A stretch of DNA of 64,000 nt from Sepioteuthis lessoniana (lineage: Eukaryota; Mollusca; Cephalopoda; Myopsida; Loliginidae): positions 2,894,112 through 2,958,111 of the forward strand of contig OY757904.1 of assembly GCA_963585895.1 (NCBI GenBank), written 5' to 3'. The position numbers and the translations under genes were made by a program. Of this stretch, positions 12,180-23,716 are shown one piece after another (the stretch's first letter is position 1; every line of letters begins with the position of its first letter). Under the pieces are notes generated by a model. It made no database searches. It saw nothing but the letters and a program-made list of their open reading frames with translations, and was not told the origin of the DNA.

Positions 12180-15100
12180 TCTACCAACCACCAATGATTA
12201 TAGGAATTGATGGCAAAACTGAGTAAGTTAATTCTCTACTCTCAACGATGGATGATAGGGATGGATGATAGCGATGGATGGCACGAGGGAGTCAAGGATC
12301 TCTCTACCAACTACCAATGATTATAGGGATTGATGGCACAAGTGAGTCAGTGAATTCTCTACTCTCAACGATGAATGATAGGGATGGATGATAGCGATGG
12401 ATTGCACGAGGGAGTCAGGGAACTCTCTACCAACCACCAATGATTATAAGGATTGATGGCACAAGTGAGTCAGTGAATTCTCTACTCTCAACGATGGATG
12501 ATAGGGCTGGATGGCATGAGTGAGGGAGGGAACTCTCTACCAACCACCAATGATTATAGGGATTGATGGCAAAGGTGAGTCAGTGAATTCTCTACTCTCA
12601 ACGATGGATGATAGCGATGGATTGCACGAGGGAGTCAGGGAACTCTCTACCAACCACCAATAATTATAGGGATTGATGGCACAAGTGAGTCAGTGAATTC
12701 TCTACTCTCAACGATGGATGATAGGGCTGGATGGCCCGAGTGAGTGAGGGAACTCTCTACCAACCACCAATGATCATAGGGATTGATGGCACGAGTGAGT
12801 CAGTGAATTCTCAACTCTCAACGATGGATGATAGGGCTGGATGGCCCGAGTGAGTGAGGGAACTCTCTACCAACCACCAATGATTATAGGGATTGATGGC
12901 CAAAGTGAGTCAGTGAATTCTCAATTCTTAATGATGGATGATAGGGCTGGACTGCACGAGGGAGTCAGGAAACTCTCTACCAACCATAAATTATTATAGG
13001 GATTGATGGCACAAGTGAGTCAGTGAATTCTCTACTCTCAAAGAAGGATGATTGCGATGGATGGCAAGCGGGTGTCAGGGAAATCTCTACCAACCACCAA
13101 TGATTATAGGAATTAATGGCACAAGTGAGTCAGTAAATTCTCTACTTTCAACGATGGATGATAGCGATGGATGGCACGAGGGAGTCAGGGAACTCTCTAC
13201 CAGCCACCAATGATTATAGGGACTAATGGCCCAAGTGAGTCAGTGAATTCTCTACTCTCAACGATGGATGATAGCGATGGATGGCACGAGGGAGTCAGGG
13301 AACTCTCTACCAACCACCAATGATTATAGGGATTGATGGCAAAAGTGAGTTAGTGAATTCTCAACTCTCAACGATGGATGATAGGGCTGGATGGCACGAG
13401 TGAGTGACGGAACTCTCTACCCACCACCAATGATTATAGGGATTGATGGCACAAGTAGGTCAGTGAATTCTCTACTCTCGACGATGATGATAGCGACGGA
13501 TGGCACGAGGGAGTCAGGGATCTCTCTACCAACCACCAATGATTATAGGGATTGATGGCCAAAGTGAGTCAGTGAATTCTCAATTCTTAATGATGGATGA
13601 TAGGGCTGGACTGCACGAGGGAGTCAGGAAACTCTCTACCAACCATAAATGATTATAGGGATTGATGGTACAAGTGAGTCAGTGAATTCTCTACTCTCAA
13701 AGATGGATTATAGGGCTGGATGGCCCGAGTGAGTGAGGGAACTCTCTACCAACCACCAAAGATTATAGGGACTAATGGCCCAAGTGAGTCAGTGAATTCT
13801 CTACTCTCAACGATGGATGATAGCGATGGATGGCACAAGGGAGTCAGGGAACTCTCTACCAACCACAAATGATTATAAGGATTGATGGCACAAGTGTGTC
13901 AGTGAATTCTCTACTCTAAACGATGGATGATAGGGATGGATTGCACGAGTGAGTGAGAGAACTCTCTACCAACCACCAATGATTATAGGGATTGATGGCA
14001 CAAGTGAGTCAGGGAATTTTCTACTCTCAACGATGGATGATTGGGAAGGATGATAGGGATTGATGGAAAGAGGGTGTCAGCGAACTCTCTACCAACCACT
14101 AATGATTATCGGGATTGATGGCACAAGTGAGTCAGTGAATTCTCTACTCTCATCGATATATGATAGGGATGGATGATAGCGATGGATGGCACGAGGGAGT
14201 CAGGGAACTCTCTACCAACCACCAATGATTATAGGAATTGATGGCACAACTGAGTAAGTTAATTCTCTACTCTCAACGATGGATGATAGGGATGGATGAT
14301 AGCGATAGATGGCACGAGGGAGTCAGGGATCTCTCTACCAACCACCAATGATTATAGGGATTGATGGCACAAGTGAGTCAGTGAATTCTCTACTCTCAAC
14401 GATGAATGATAGGGATGGATGATAGCGATGGATGGCACGAGGGAGTCAAGGATCTCTCTACCAACCACCAATGATTATAGGGATTGATGGCACAAGTGAG
14501 TCAGTGAATTCTCTACTCTCAACGATGAATGATAGGGATGGATGATAGCGATGGATTGCACGAGGGAGTCAGGGAACTCTCTACCAACCACCAATGATTA
14601 TAAGGATTGATGGCACAAGTGAGTCAGTGAATTCTCTACTCTCAACGATGGATGATAGGGCTGGATGGCATGAGTGAGGAAGGGAACTCTCTACCAACCA
14701 CCAATGATTATAGGGATTGATGGCAAAGGTGAGTCAGTGAATTCTCTACTCTCAACGATGGATGATAGCGATGGATGGCACGAGGGAGTCAGGGAACTCT
14801 CTACCAACCACACATAATTATAGGGATTGATGGCACAAGTGAGTCAGTGAATTCTCTACTCTCAACGATGGATGATAGGGCTGGATGGCCCGAGTGAGTG
14901 AGGGAACTCTCTACCAACCACCAATGATCATAGGGATTGATGGCACGAGTGAGTCAGTGAATTCTCAACTCTCAACGATGGATGATAGGGCTGGATGGCC
15001 CGAGTGAGTGAGGGAACTCTCTACCAACCACCAATGATTATAGGGATTGATGGCCAAAGTGAGTCAGTGAATTCTCAATTCTTAATGATGGATGATAGGG

Positions 15101-17900
15101 CTGGACTGCACGAGGGAGTCAGGAAACTCTCTACCAACCATAAATGATTATAGGGATTGATGGCACAAGTGAGTCAGTGAATTCTCTACTCTCAAAGAAG
15201 GATGATAGCGATGGATGGCAAGCGGGTGTCAGGGAAATCTCTACCAACCACCAATGATTATAGGAATTAATGGCACAAGTGAGTCAGTAAATTCTCTACT
15301 TTCAACGATGGATGATAGCGATGGATGGCACGAGGGAGTCAGGGAACTCTCTACCAGCCACCAATGATTATAGGGACTAATGGCCCAAGTGAGTCAGTGA
15401 ATTCTCTACTCTCAACGATGGCTGATAGCGATGGATGGCACGAGGGAGTCAGGGAACTCTCTACCAACCACCAATGATTATAGGGATTGATGGCAAAAGT
15501 GAGTTAGTGAATTCTCAACTCTCAACGATGGATGATAGGGCTGGATGGCACGAGTGAGTGACGGAACTCTCTACCCACCACCAATGATTATAGGGATTGA
15601 TGGCACAAGTAGGTCAGTGAATTCTCTACTCTCGACGATGATGATAGCGACGGATGGCACGAGGGAGTCAGGGATCTCTCTACCAACCACCAATGATTAT
15701 AGGGATTGATGGCCAAAGTGAGTCAGTGAATTCTCAATTCTTAATGATGGATGATAGGGCTGGACTGCACGAGGGAGTCAGGAAACTCTCTACCAACCAT
15801 AAATGATTATAGGGATTGATGGTACAAGTGAGTCAGTGAATTCTCTACTCTCAAAGATGGATTATAGGGCTGGATGGCCCGAGTGAGTGAGGGAACTCTC
15901 TACCAACCACCAAAGATTATAGGGACTAATGGCCCAAGTGAGTCAGTGAATTCTCTACTCTCAACGATGGATGATAGCGATGGATGGCACAAGGGAGTCA
16001 GGGAACTCTCTACCAACCACAAATGATTATAAGGATTGATGGCACAAGTGTGTCAGGGAATTCTCTACTCTAAACGATGGATGATAGGGATGGATTGCAC
16101 GAGTGAGTGAGAGAACTCTCTACCAACCACCAATGATTATAGGGATTGATGGCACAAGTGAGTCAGGGAATTTTCTACTCTCAACGATGGATGATTGGGA
16201 AGGATGATAGGGATTGATGGAAAGAGGGTGTCAGCGAAATCTCTACCAACCACTAATGATTATCGGGATTGATGGCACAAGTGAGTCAGTGAATTCTCTA
16301 CTCTCATCGATGGATGATAGGGATGGATGATAGCGATGGATGGCACGAGGGAGTCAGGGAACTCTCTACCAACCACCAATGATTATAGGAATTGATGGCA
16401 CAACTGAGTAAGTTCATTCTCTACTCTCAACGATGGATGATAGGGATGGATGATAGCGATGGATGGCACGAGGGAGTCAGGGATCTCTCTACCAACCACC
16501 AATGATTATAGGGATTGATGGCACAAGTGAGTCAGTGAATTCTCTACTCTCAACGATGAATGATAGGGATGGATGATAGCGATGGATTGCACGAGGGAGT
16601 CAGGGAACTCTCTACCAACCACCAATGATTATAGGGATTGATGGCAAAAGTGAGTTAGTGAATTCTCAACTCTCAACGATGGATGATAGGGCTGGATGGC
16701 ACGAGTGAGTGAGGGAACTCTCTACCCACCACCAATGATTATAGGGATTGATGGCACAAGTAGGTCAGTGAATTCTCTACTCTCGAAGATGATGATAGCG
16801 ACGGATGGCACGAGGGAGTCAGGGATCTCTCTACCAACCACCAATGATTATAGGGATTGATGGCCAAAGTGAGTCAGTGAATTCTCAATTCTTAATGATG
16901 GATGATAGGGCTGGACTGCACGAGGGAGTCAGGAAACTCTCTACCAACCATAAATGATTATAGGGATTGATGGTACAAGTGAGTCAGTGAATTCTCTACT
17001 CTCAAAGATGGATTATAGGGTGGATGGCCCGAGTGAGTGAGGGAACTCTCTACCAACCACCAATGATTATAGGGACTAATGGCCCAAGTTAGTCAGTGAA
17101 TTCTCTACTCTCAACGATGGATGATAGCGATGGATGGCACGAGGGAGTCAGGGAACTCTCTACCAACCACAAATGATTATAAGGATTGATGGCACAAGTG
17201 CGTCAGTGAATTCTCTACTCTAAACGATGGATGATAGGGATGGATTGCACGAGTGAGTGAGAGAACTCTCTACCAACCACCAATGATTATAGGGATTGAT
17301 GGCACAAGTGAGTCAGGGAATTTTCTACTCTCAACGATGGATGATTGGGAAGGATGATAGGGATTGATGGAAAGAGGGTGTCAGCGAACTCTCTACCAAC
17401 CACCAATGATTATCGGGATTGATGGCACAAGTGAGTCAGTGAATTCTCTACTCTCATCGATGGATGATAGGGATGGATGATAGTGATGGATGGCACGAGG
17501 GAGTCAGGGAACTCTCTACCAACCACCAATGATTATAGGAATTGATGGCACAACTGAGTAAGTTAATTCTCTACTCTCAACGATGGATGATAGGGATGGA
17601 TGATAGCGATGGATGGCACGAGGGAGTCAGGGATCTCTCTACCAACCACCAATGATTATAGGGATTGATGGCACAAGTGATTCAGTGAATTCTCTACTCT
17701 CAACGATGAATGATAGGGATGGATGATAGCGATGGATTGCACGAGGGAGTCAGGGAACTCTCTACCAACCACCAATGATTATAAGGATTGATGGCACATG
17801 TGAGTCAGTGAATTCTCTACTCTCAACGATGGATGATAGGGCTGGATGGCATGAGTGAGGGAGGGAACTCTCTACCAACCACCAATGATTATAGGGATTG
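12180..17900. repeat. Second higher-order series in the 110-bp array (about 2.03, 2.15 and 1.15 kb)
   Basis: The landmark GAGTAAGTT recurs at 12221, 14252, 16406 and 17556, giving block lengths of 2,031, 2,154 and 1,150 bp. The 123-bp difference between the first two equals one extra long unit near 14390-14515. The third block looks like an internally deleted copy. The ATGGCAAGCG variant at 13061 and 15215 (2,154 apart) supports the same alignment. This is a related but separate amplification from the 2,333-bp pair. Confidence 0.75.
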
Positions 17901-19690
17901 ATGGCAAAGGTGAGTCAGTGAATTCTCTACTCTCAACGATGGATGATAGCGATGGATGGCACGAGGGAGTCAGGGAACTCTCTACCAACCACCAATAATT
18001 ATAGGGATTGATGGCACAAGTGAGTCAGTGAATTCTCTACTCTCAACGATGGATGATAGGGCTGGATGGCCCGAGTGAGTGAGGGAACTCTCTACCAACC
18101 ACCAATGATCATAGGGATTGATGGCACGAGTGAGTCAGTGAATTCTCAACTCTCAACGATGGATGATAGGGCTGGATGGCCCGAGTGAGTGAGGGAACTC
18201 TCTACCAACCACCAATGATTATAGGGCCTAATGGCCCAAGTGTGTCAGTGAATTATCTACTCTCAACGATGGATGATAGCGATGGATGGTACGAAGGAGT
18301 CAGGGTACTCTCTACCAACCACCAATGATTATAGGGATTGATGGCACAAGTGAGTCAGTGAATTCTCTACTCTCAACCTTGGATGATAGGGATGGATTGC
18401 ACGAGTGAGAGAGGGATCTCTCTACCAACCACCTATAATTATAGGGATTGATGGCACAAGTGAGTCAGTGAATTCTCTACTCTCAACGATGGATGATTGG
18501 GATGGATGATAGGGATGGATGGCAAGAGGGAGTCAGGGAACTCTCTCCCAACCACCAATGATTATAGGGATTGATGGCACAAGCGAGTCAGTGAATTCTC
18601 TACTCTCACCGATGGATGATAGGGATGGATGGCACGAGTGAGTCAGGGAACTCTCTATCAACCACCAATAATTATAGGGATTGATGGCACAAGTGAGTCA
18701 CTGAATTCTCTTCTCTCAACGATGGATGATAGGGATGGATGATAGGGATGGATGGCAAGAGGGAGTCAGGGAACTTTCTACCAACCACCAATGATTATAG
18801 GGATTGATGGCACAAGTGAATCAGTGAATTCTCTACTCTCAACGATGGATGATAGCGATGGATGGCACGAGGGAGTCAGGGAACTCTCTACCAACCACCA
18901 ATGATTATAGGGATTGATGGCACAAGTGAGTCAGTGAATTGTCTACTCTCAACGATGGATGATAGGGCTGGATGGCACGAGTGAGTGAGGGAACTCTCTA
19001 CCAACCACCAATGACTATAGGGATTGATGCCACAAGTGAATCAGTGAATTCTCTACTCTCAACGATGGATGATTGGGATGGATGATAGGGATGGATGGCA
19101 AGAGGGAGTCAGGGAACTCTCTACCAACCACCAATGATCATAGTGATTGATGGCACAAGTGAGTCAGTGAATTGTCTACTCTCAACGATGGATGATAGGG
19201 CTGGATGGCACGAGTGAGTGAGGGAACTCTCTACCAACCACCAAAATTATAGGGATTGATGGCACAAGTGAATCAGTGAATTCTCTACTCTCAACGATGG
19301 ATGATTGGGATGGATGATAGGGATGGATGGCAAGAGGGAGTCAGGGAACTCTCTCCCAACCACTAATGATTATAGGGATTGATGGCACAAGTGTGACAGT
19401 GAATTCTCTACTCTCAACGATGGATGATAGGGCTGGATGGCACGAGTGAGTGAGGGAACTCTCTACCAACCACCAATGATTATAGGGATTGATGGCACAA
19501 GTGAGTCACTGAATTCTCTTCTCTCAACGATGGATGATAGGGATGGATGATAGGGATGGATGGCAAGAGGGAGTCAGGGAACTCTCTACCAACCACCAAT
19601 GATTATAGGGATTGATGGCACAAGTGAATCAGTGAATTCTCTACTCTCAACGATGGATGATAGCGATGGATGGCACGAGGGAGTCAGGGA

Positions 19691-19762
19691 ACTCTAGTAT
19701 CAATGATGGACGATAGGAATAGATGAACGGGTGAGTCATGTAACTCTTTACTATCAATGATG
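19691..19762. repeat. Right-edge divergent monomer of the minisatellite
   Basis: The last 110-bp unit gives way to ACTCTAGTATCAATGATGG, a monomer that resembles the left-edge monomers more than the core dimer. It ends at an ACTATCAATGATG remnant. Sequence after 19762 is unrelated. Monomer-like sequence at both ends and dimers in the middle is the expected picture for an array homogenised from inside. Confidence 0.75.
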
Positions 19763-20340
19763 ATTACAAAAAAATTCTGAAAGTAATTTTATTGTTTTTG
19801 TTAAAAAGAGGCTCACTTTGAATGCACTTTTTTCTGCAAGGATTTTTGTTAACTTTTGCTCTTAAAATTGCATGAAATAGTCTCCGACTTTTTACTTTTC
19901 ATCAACGTAATTTTTTCTTCATTTTTCCAAATTTGTTACTTTACTTTCCATAAAGTTTGAAATGAGTTTTTATTAAAGTTTCTTCTAATAAAACAACAAA
20001 GCATTTAAATTATTTGAAATTCTATTTTTGATTTATAATTTTATTCTCACCAAACAAGGAATTGGATTCAAAAGATAACTTTTAGTAAGGACTGTGAGGA
20101 TAAACACAGACTTGAAATTTCTTTAACACTTGAGAAAAATTCTATGAATTTTAATTTTAGTGACAAATCCTTTTTATAATGAGTCAGAAGAAAGTTTCGA
20201 AAAAATCCTGATATAATGTTTCTTTTAGGAAACAATATTGAATCGAAGACATTTTATTGCAAGTTTATTTGTTTGAAGTATGATTTGATCGAAAATTCTT
20301 TGCGTCATTAGTATTGTCCTGATTGAAGTTATTTAACTCT
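19763..20340. other. AT-rich spacer
   Basis: T- and A-rich sequence of about 580 bp after the minisatellite. No gene, RNA or mobile element is recognised. The LINE interrupted at 5862 does not resume here. Confidence 0.5.
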
Positions 20341-20377
20341 GTCTGCCTGTCTGTCTCTCTCTCTCTGTCTCTCTCTG

Positions 20378-20413
<36 letters not shown>

Positions 20414-20420
20414 CATATAT
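20341..20420. repeat. (CT)n/(GTCT)n followed by (TA)n microsatellite
   Basis: A GTCTGCCTGTCTGTCT start grades into interrupted (CT)n with periodic G, then into about 28 bp of TA with one interruption (atacatatat). It is a compound microsatellite. Confidence 0.9.
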
Positions 20421-20481
20421 TAGGACATTTCAGATTTTAGAGTATTATTGATAAAATTTTATCCTTTTTTTATTTGCGTTT

Positions 20482-20486
<5 letters not shown>

Positions 20487-20514
<28 letters not shown>
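20487..20514. repeat. (TA)14 microsatellite
   Basis: Uninterrupted TA dinucleotides. The short minus-strand frame that starts near 20723 and ends in this tract as alternating isoleucine-tyrosine is not supported as a gene. Confidence 0.9.
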
Positions 20515-20518
<4 letters not shown>

Positions 20519-20985
20519 GATAATTCAGTAAATAAGGTTTATTTTGTCTAAGGGGTAGGAAATAGGAAGCACCTTTTACAAGGAAATCAATAATGTCCCC
20601 GAAGTCTGTCAGTATACCCTTTTTTTGCTGACCAGATGACCTGGAACTTTTCCTTACCTGAGAGTCAATATATTTCCACTCCATGTAATATCTTTTCGAC
20701 TTTTGCCCGTTGCGGAAAACCAATGTTTAGCCGATTTTAAAACAGTTTATCGATAAATCATGCTTTTCCATAAAAGGTAATTGGTGCACATCCTTCAGTA
20801 AATTTCACTTCTCGGCCACCGAGCCTGCAGGAACATTCTGTTTGCTTTGCCGTTATTTAGAATAGCCTCAAAACAAATATTTCTGCGGGATTAAAATAAT
20901 TTTTGGTCTAAACCAATTCTAAACAGAGTTGACATTTATGGAAAAAATTCTGTAAGAAAAAAAAAAAAACTTATATGGAGAATGA
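20515..20985. other. Spacer without recognised gene
   Basis: About 470 bp of moderately AT-rich sequence. A run of A lies at about 20959-20970, just beyond the stop codon of the minus-strand LINE fragment. On the LINE sense strand this is poly-T, so it is not the element's own poly-A tail. Confidence 0.45.
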
Positions 20986-21318
20986 TCATTGCATATATAT
21001 CATCATGTCGCAACTATCAGCACGGATATTCCTGACCATCTCTCGCCACCACACCCTATCGTCCATTGCTCCCGGCAGGTCCTCAGGGCTACATCCCGTA
21101 TCGGCACAGAGCTGCTGTATGAAGGTTCGAGCTGGTCGTCCTGTCTTTGCACGTCCATGTGAAGGGGTCTACTGGAGTACATCCCTTATGAGCTCGTCCC
21201 AATTTCTACAGCCGTGTCCTGCATGTCTAGTTCGTCTAATTTCGATAGTTTTCGTGATGTGTTGTAGGTGGCCGTACCGCTGCTGCTTTGTGGGGTGCTG
21301 TCTCCAGGACATGTCCTG
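20986..21318 (-). pseudogene. LINE ORF C-terminal fragment (3' end of non-LTR retrotransposon)
   Basis: On the minus strand a single frame of about 110 codons reads, in order, SWRQHPTKQQRYGHL, RRTRHAGHG, DELIRDVLQ, TPSHGRAKTGRPARTFIQ, QLCADTGCSPEDLPGAMDD and NIRADS, ending at TGA (20986-20988). This matches the region after the reverse transcriptase in a large family of invertebrate non-LTR elements, with the RRTRHAGH...GRA..GRPART pattern. One nonsense codon, TAG near 21169-21171, falls where the family usually has tryptophan (TGG). There are no frameshifts, so the copy is much better preserved than the endonuclease remnant at 5050-5862. It starts abruptly at about 21318, a 5' truncation typical of LINE insertions. 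It cannot be active: no polymerase, no endonuclease. Confidence 0.9.
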
Positions 21319-21963
21319 AACAGAGCCAAAAAAATTATTAAATAAGAGAAGTGAATTAATAGCTAGGTGTAGACATAGGGCTAAATTTAAACTATAGATA
21401 ATTAACTAAAAATTAAAAAAAAGCATAGAGTTAAACTGAGAATTAATGTAAATGAATAAATAAAATAAAATGTTTGATAGAAAATTGTGAAAAAGCATAT
21501 CGTATATACGTACTACTCATAAAAGTGTAACTGATTAATAGGTTCTAAATAGTTTTTAAAATTTAAAATAATCTAAAATAAATTAAATCTTTGTTTAATT
21601 TAATAAAATTATTACTGTATCATTACGTAAAGTTATTGAATCAAGTTAAAAATCTAATTTAATATTAGATCTGTAGTTTAAGTCAAAAAATATAAATAAA
21701 AAATAAAAATTAAAAAAAAATAAATTTACTACATTTCTAACCGAAATTAAAATAAAAACGGGAGTGGGCTAAATGAGGAGATAACTCTTCACCCCTCTTC
21801 TATCCCCTCCCACCTTTTTCTGTGTCTATTCTAGTTTTTTTGTCCATAGGATTTGAAGAAGTCCTGTTAAATTTTTTTCGTGTTTTTGAAATTTTCAAAA
21901 ACGTGTAACAGGATGGAAATAAATTTATAATCCTAATGTGACCGGTTTGTTGTTTTTCTTAAA

Positions 21964-21964
<1 letters not shown>
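21319..21964. other. AT-rich spacer
   Basis: Very AT-rich (long A/T words) with no gene recognised. A pyrimidine-rich stretch at about 21785-21835 (cttcacccctcttctatccc style) stands out in composition only. Confidence 0.5.

Positions 21965-22032
<68 letters not shown>
21965..22032. repeat. (TA)34 microsatellite
   Basis: 68 bp of uninterrupted TA. Long perfect TA runs can extrude cruciforms and are hard to sequence, so the copy number is uncertain. Confidence 0.95.
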
Positions 22033-23360
<1,328 letters not shown>

Positions 23361-23716
23361 GGTGGGATAAACAAGAAACAATAAATCGGGTGAGGAAGAT
23401 GGAATAAACAAGAAATAAAAAAGTAGGGGGAGGAAAGTGGGATAAACAAGAAATAATAAATAAGGAGAGGAAGGTGTGATAAACAAAAAAGAAAAAGAAA
23501 AAATAGAGAAAAGATGGTGGGATAAACAAGAAACGAAAAACAAAATAAGAGAAAGGACGGTGGGATTAACAAGAAACAAAAAATAGGTAGAAGGTTTGAT
23601 AAATAAGAAATAAGAAACAAGAAATCGTGGGAGGAAAATGGGATAAACAAGAAACAAAAGGCAAATAAAAAGAACATATATTTTGGGATACACTAGGAAC
23701 AAAATATAAAAACGAA
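23361..23716. repeat. Ancestral 34-46 bp monomers flanking the 139-bp satellite
   Basis: Irregular tandem monomers start with a GGTGGGATAAACAAGAAAC-like word at 23361, 23398, 23436, 23473, 23516, 23559, 23593, 23639 and 23683, then at 23717 where the regular array begins. Spacings are 37, 38, 37, 43, 43, 34, 46, 44 and 34 bp. Copies differ by many substitutions, far more than neighbouring 139-bp units. Each of the three blocks of the 139-bp unit begins with a relative of this word, so this zone looks like the source or surviving edge of the satellite. Confidence 0.8.

Larger units (their letters stand above)
6311..19690. repeat. Core 110-bp dimeric minisatellite array
   Basis: About 120 head-to-tail units. 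The period is 110 bp, for example AACCACCAAT at 6311, 6421, 6530 and 6640. Each unit is two diverged 55-bp halves: half A starts GATTATAGGGATTGATGGCA and carries AAGTGAGTCAGTGAATTC; half B starts GATGATAGCGATGGATGGCA and ends with ACCAACCACCAAT. Almost every half A has an EcoRI site (GAATTC) and a TGAGTCA heptamer. Two length variants recur: 109 bp (one base lost, giving CGATGATGATAG) and 123 bp (an extra GATGGATGATAGG-like 13-mer). Because 110 is not a multiple of three, and stops occur in all frames, it is not coding. Variants are shared in long ordered runs, showing segmental amplification. Function unknown. Confidence 0.95.

Noticed and set aside
5863..19762. CRISPR-like array
   Set aside because: Repeats are contiguous 110-bp units without distinct spacers, in a eukaryotic repeat-rich context with no cas genes. 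It is a minisatellite.
20481..20723. 80-codon minus-strand frame
   Set aside because: It ends in TA-repeat-encoded residues, has no recognised domain, and there is no supporting exon or promoter signal.
20975..21319. 114-codon plus-strand frame
   Set aside because: It is the antisense shadow of the LINE C-terminal fragment, whose minus-strand translation matches a known family.
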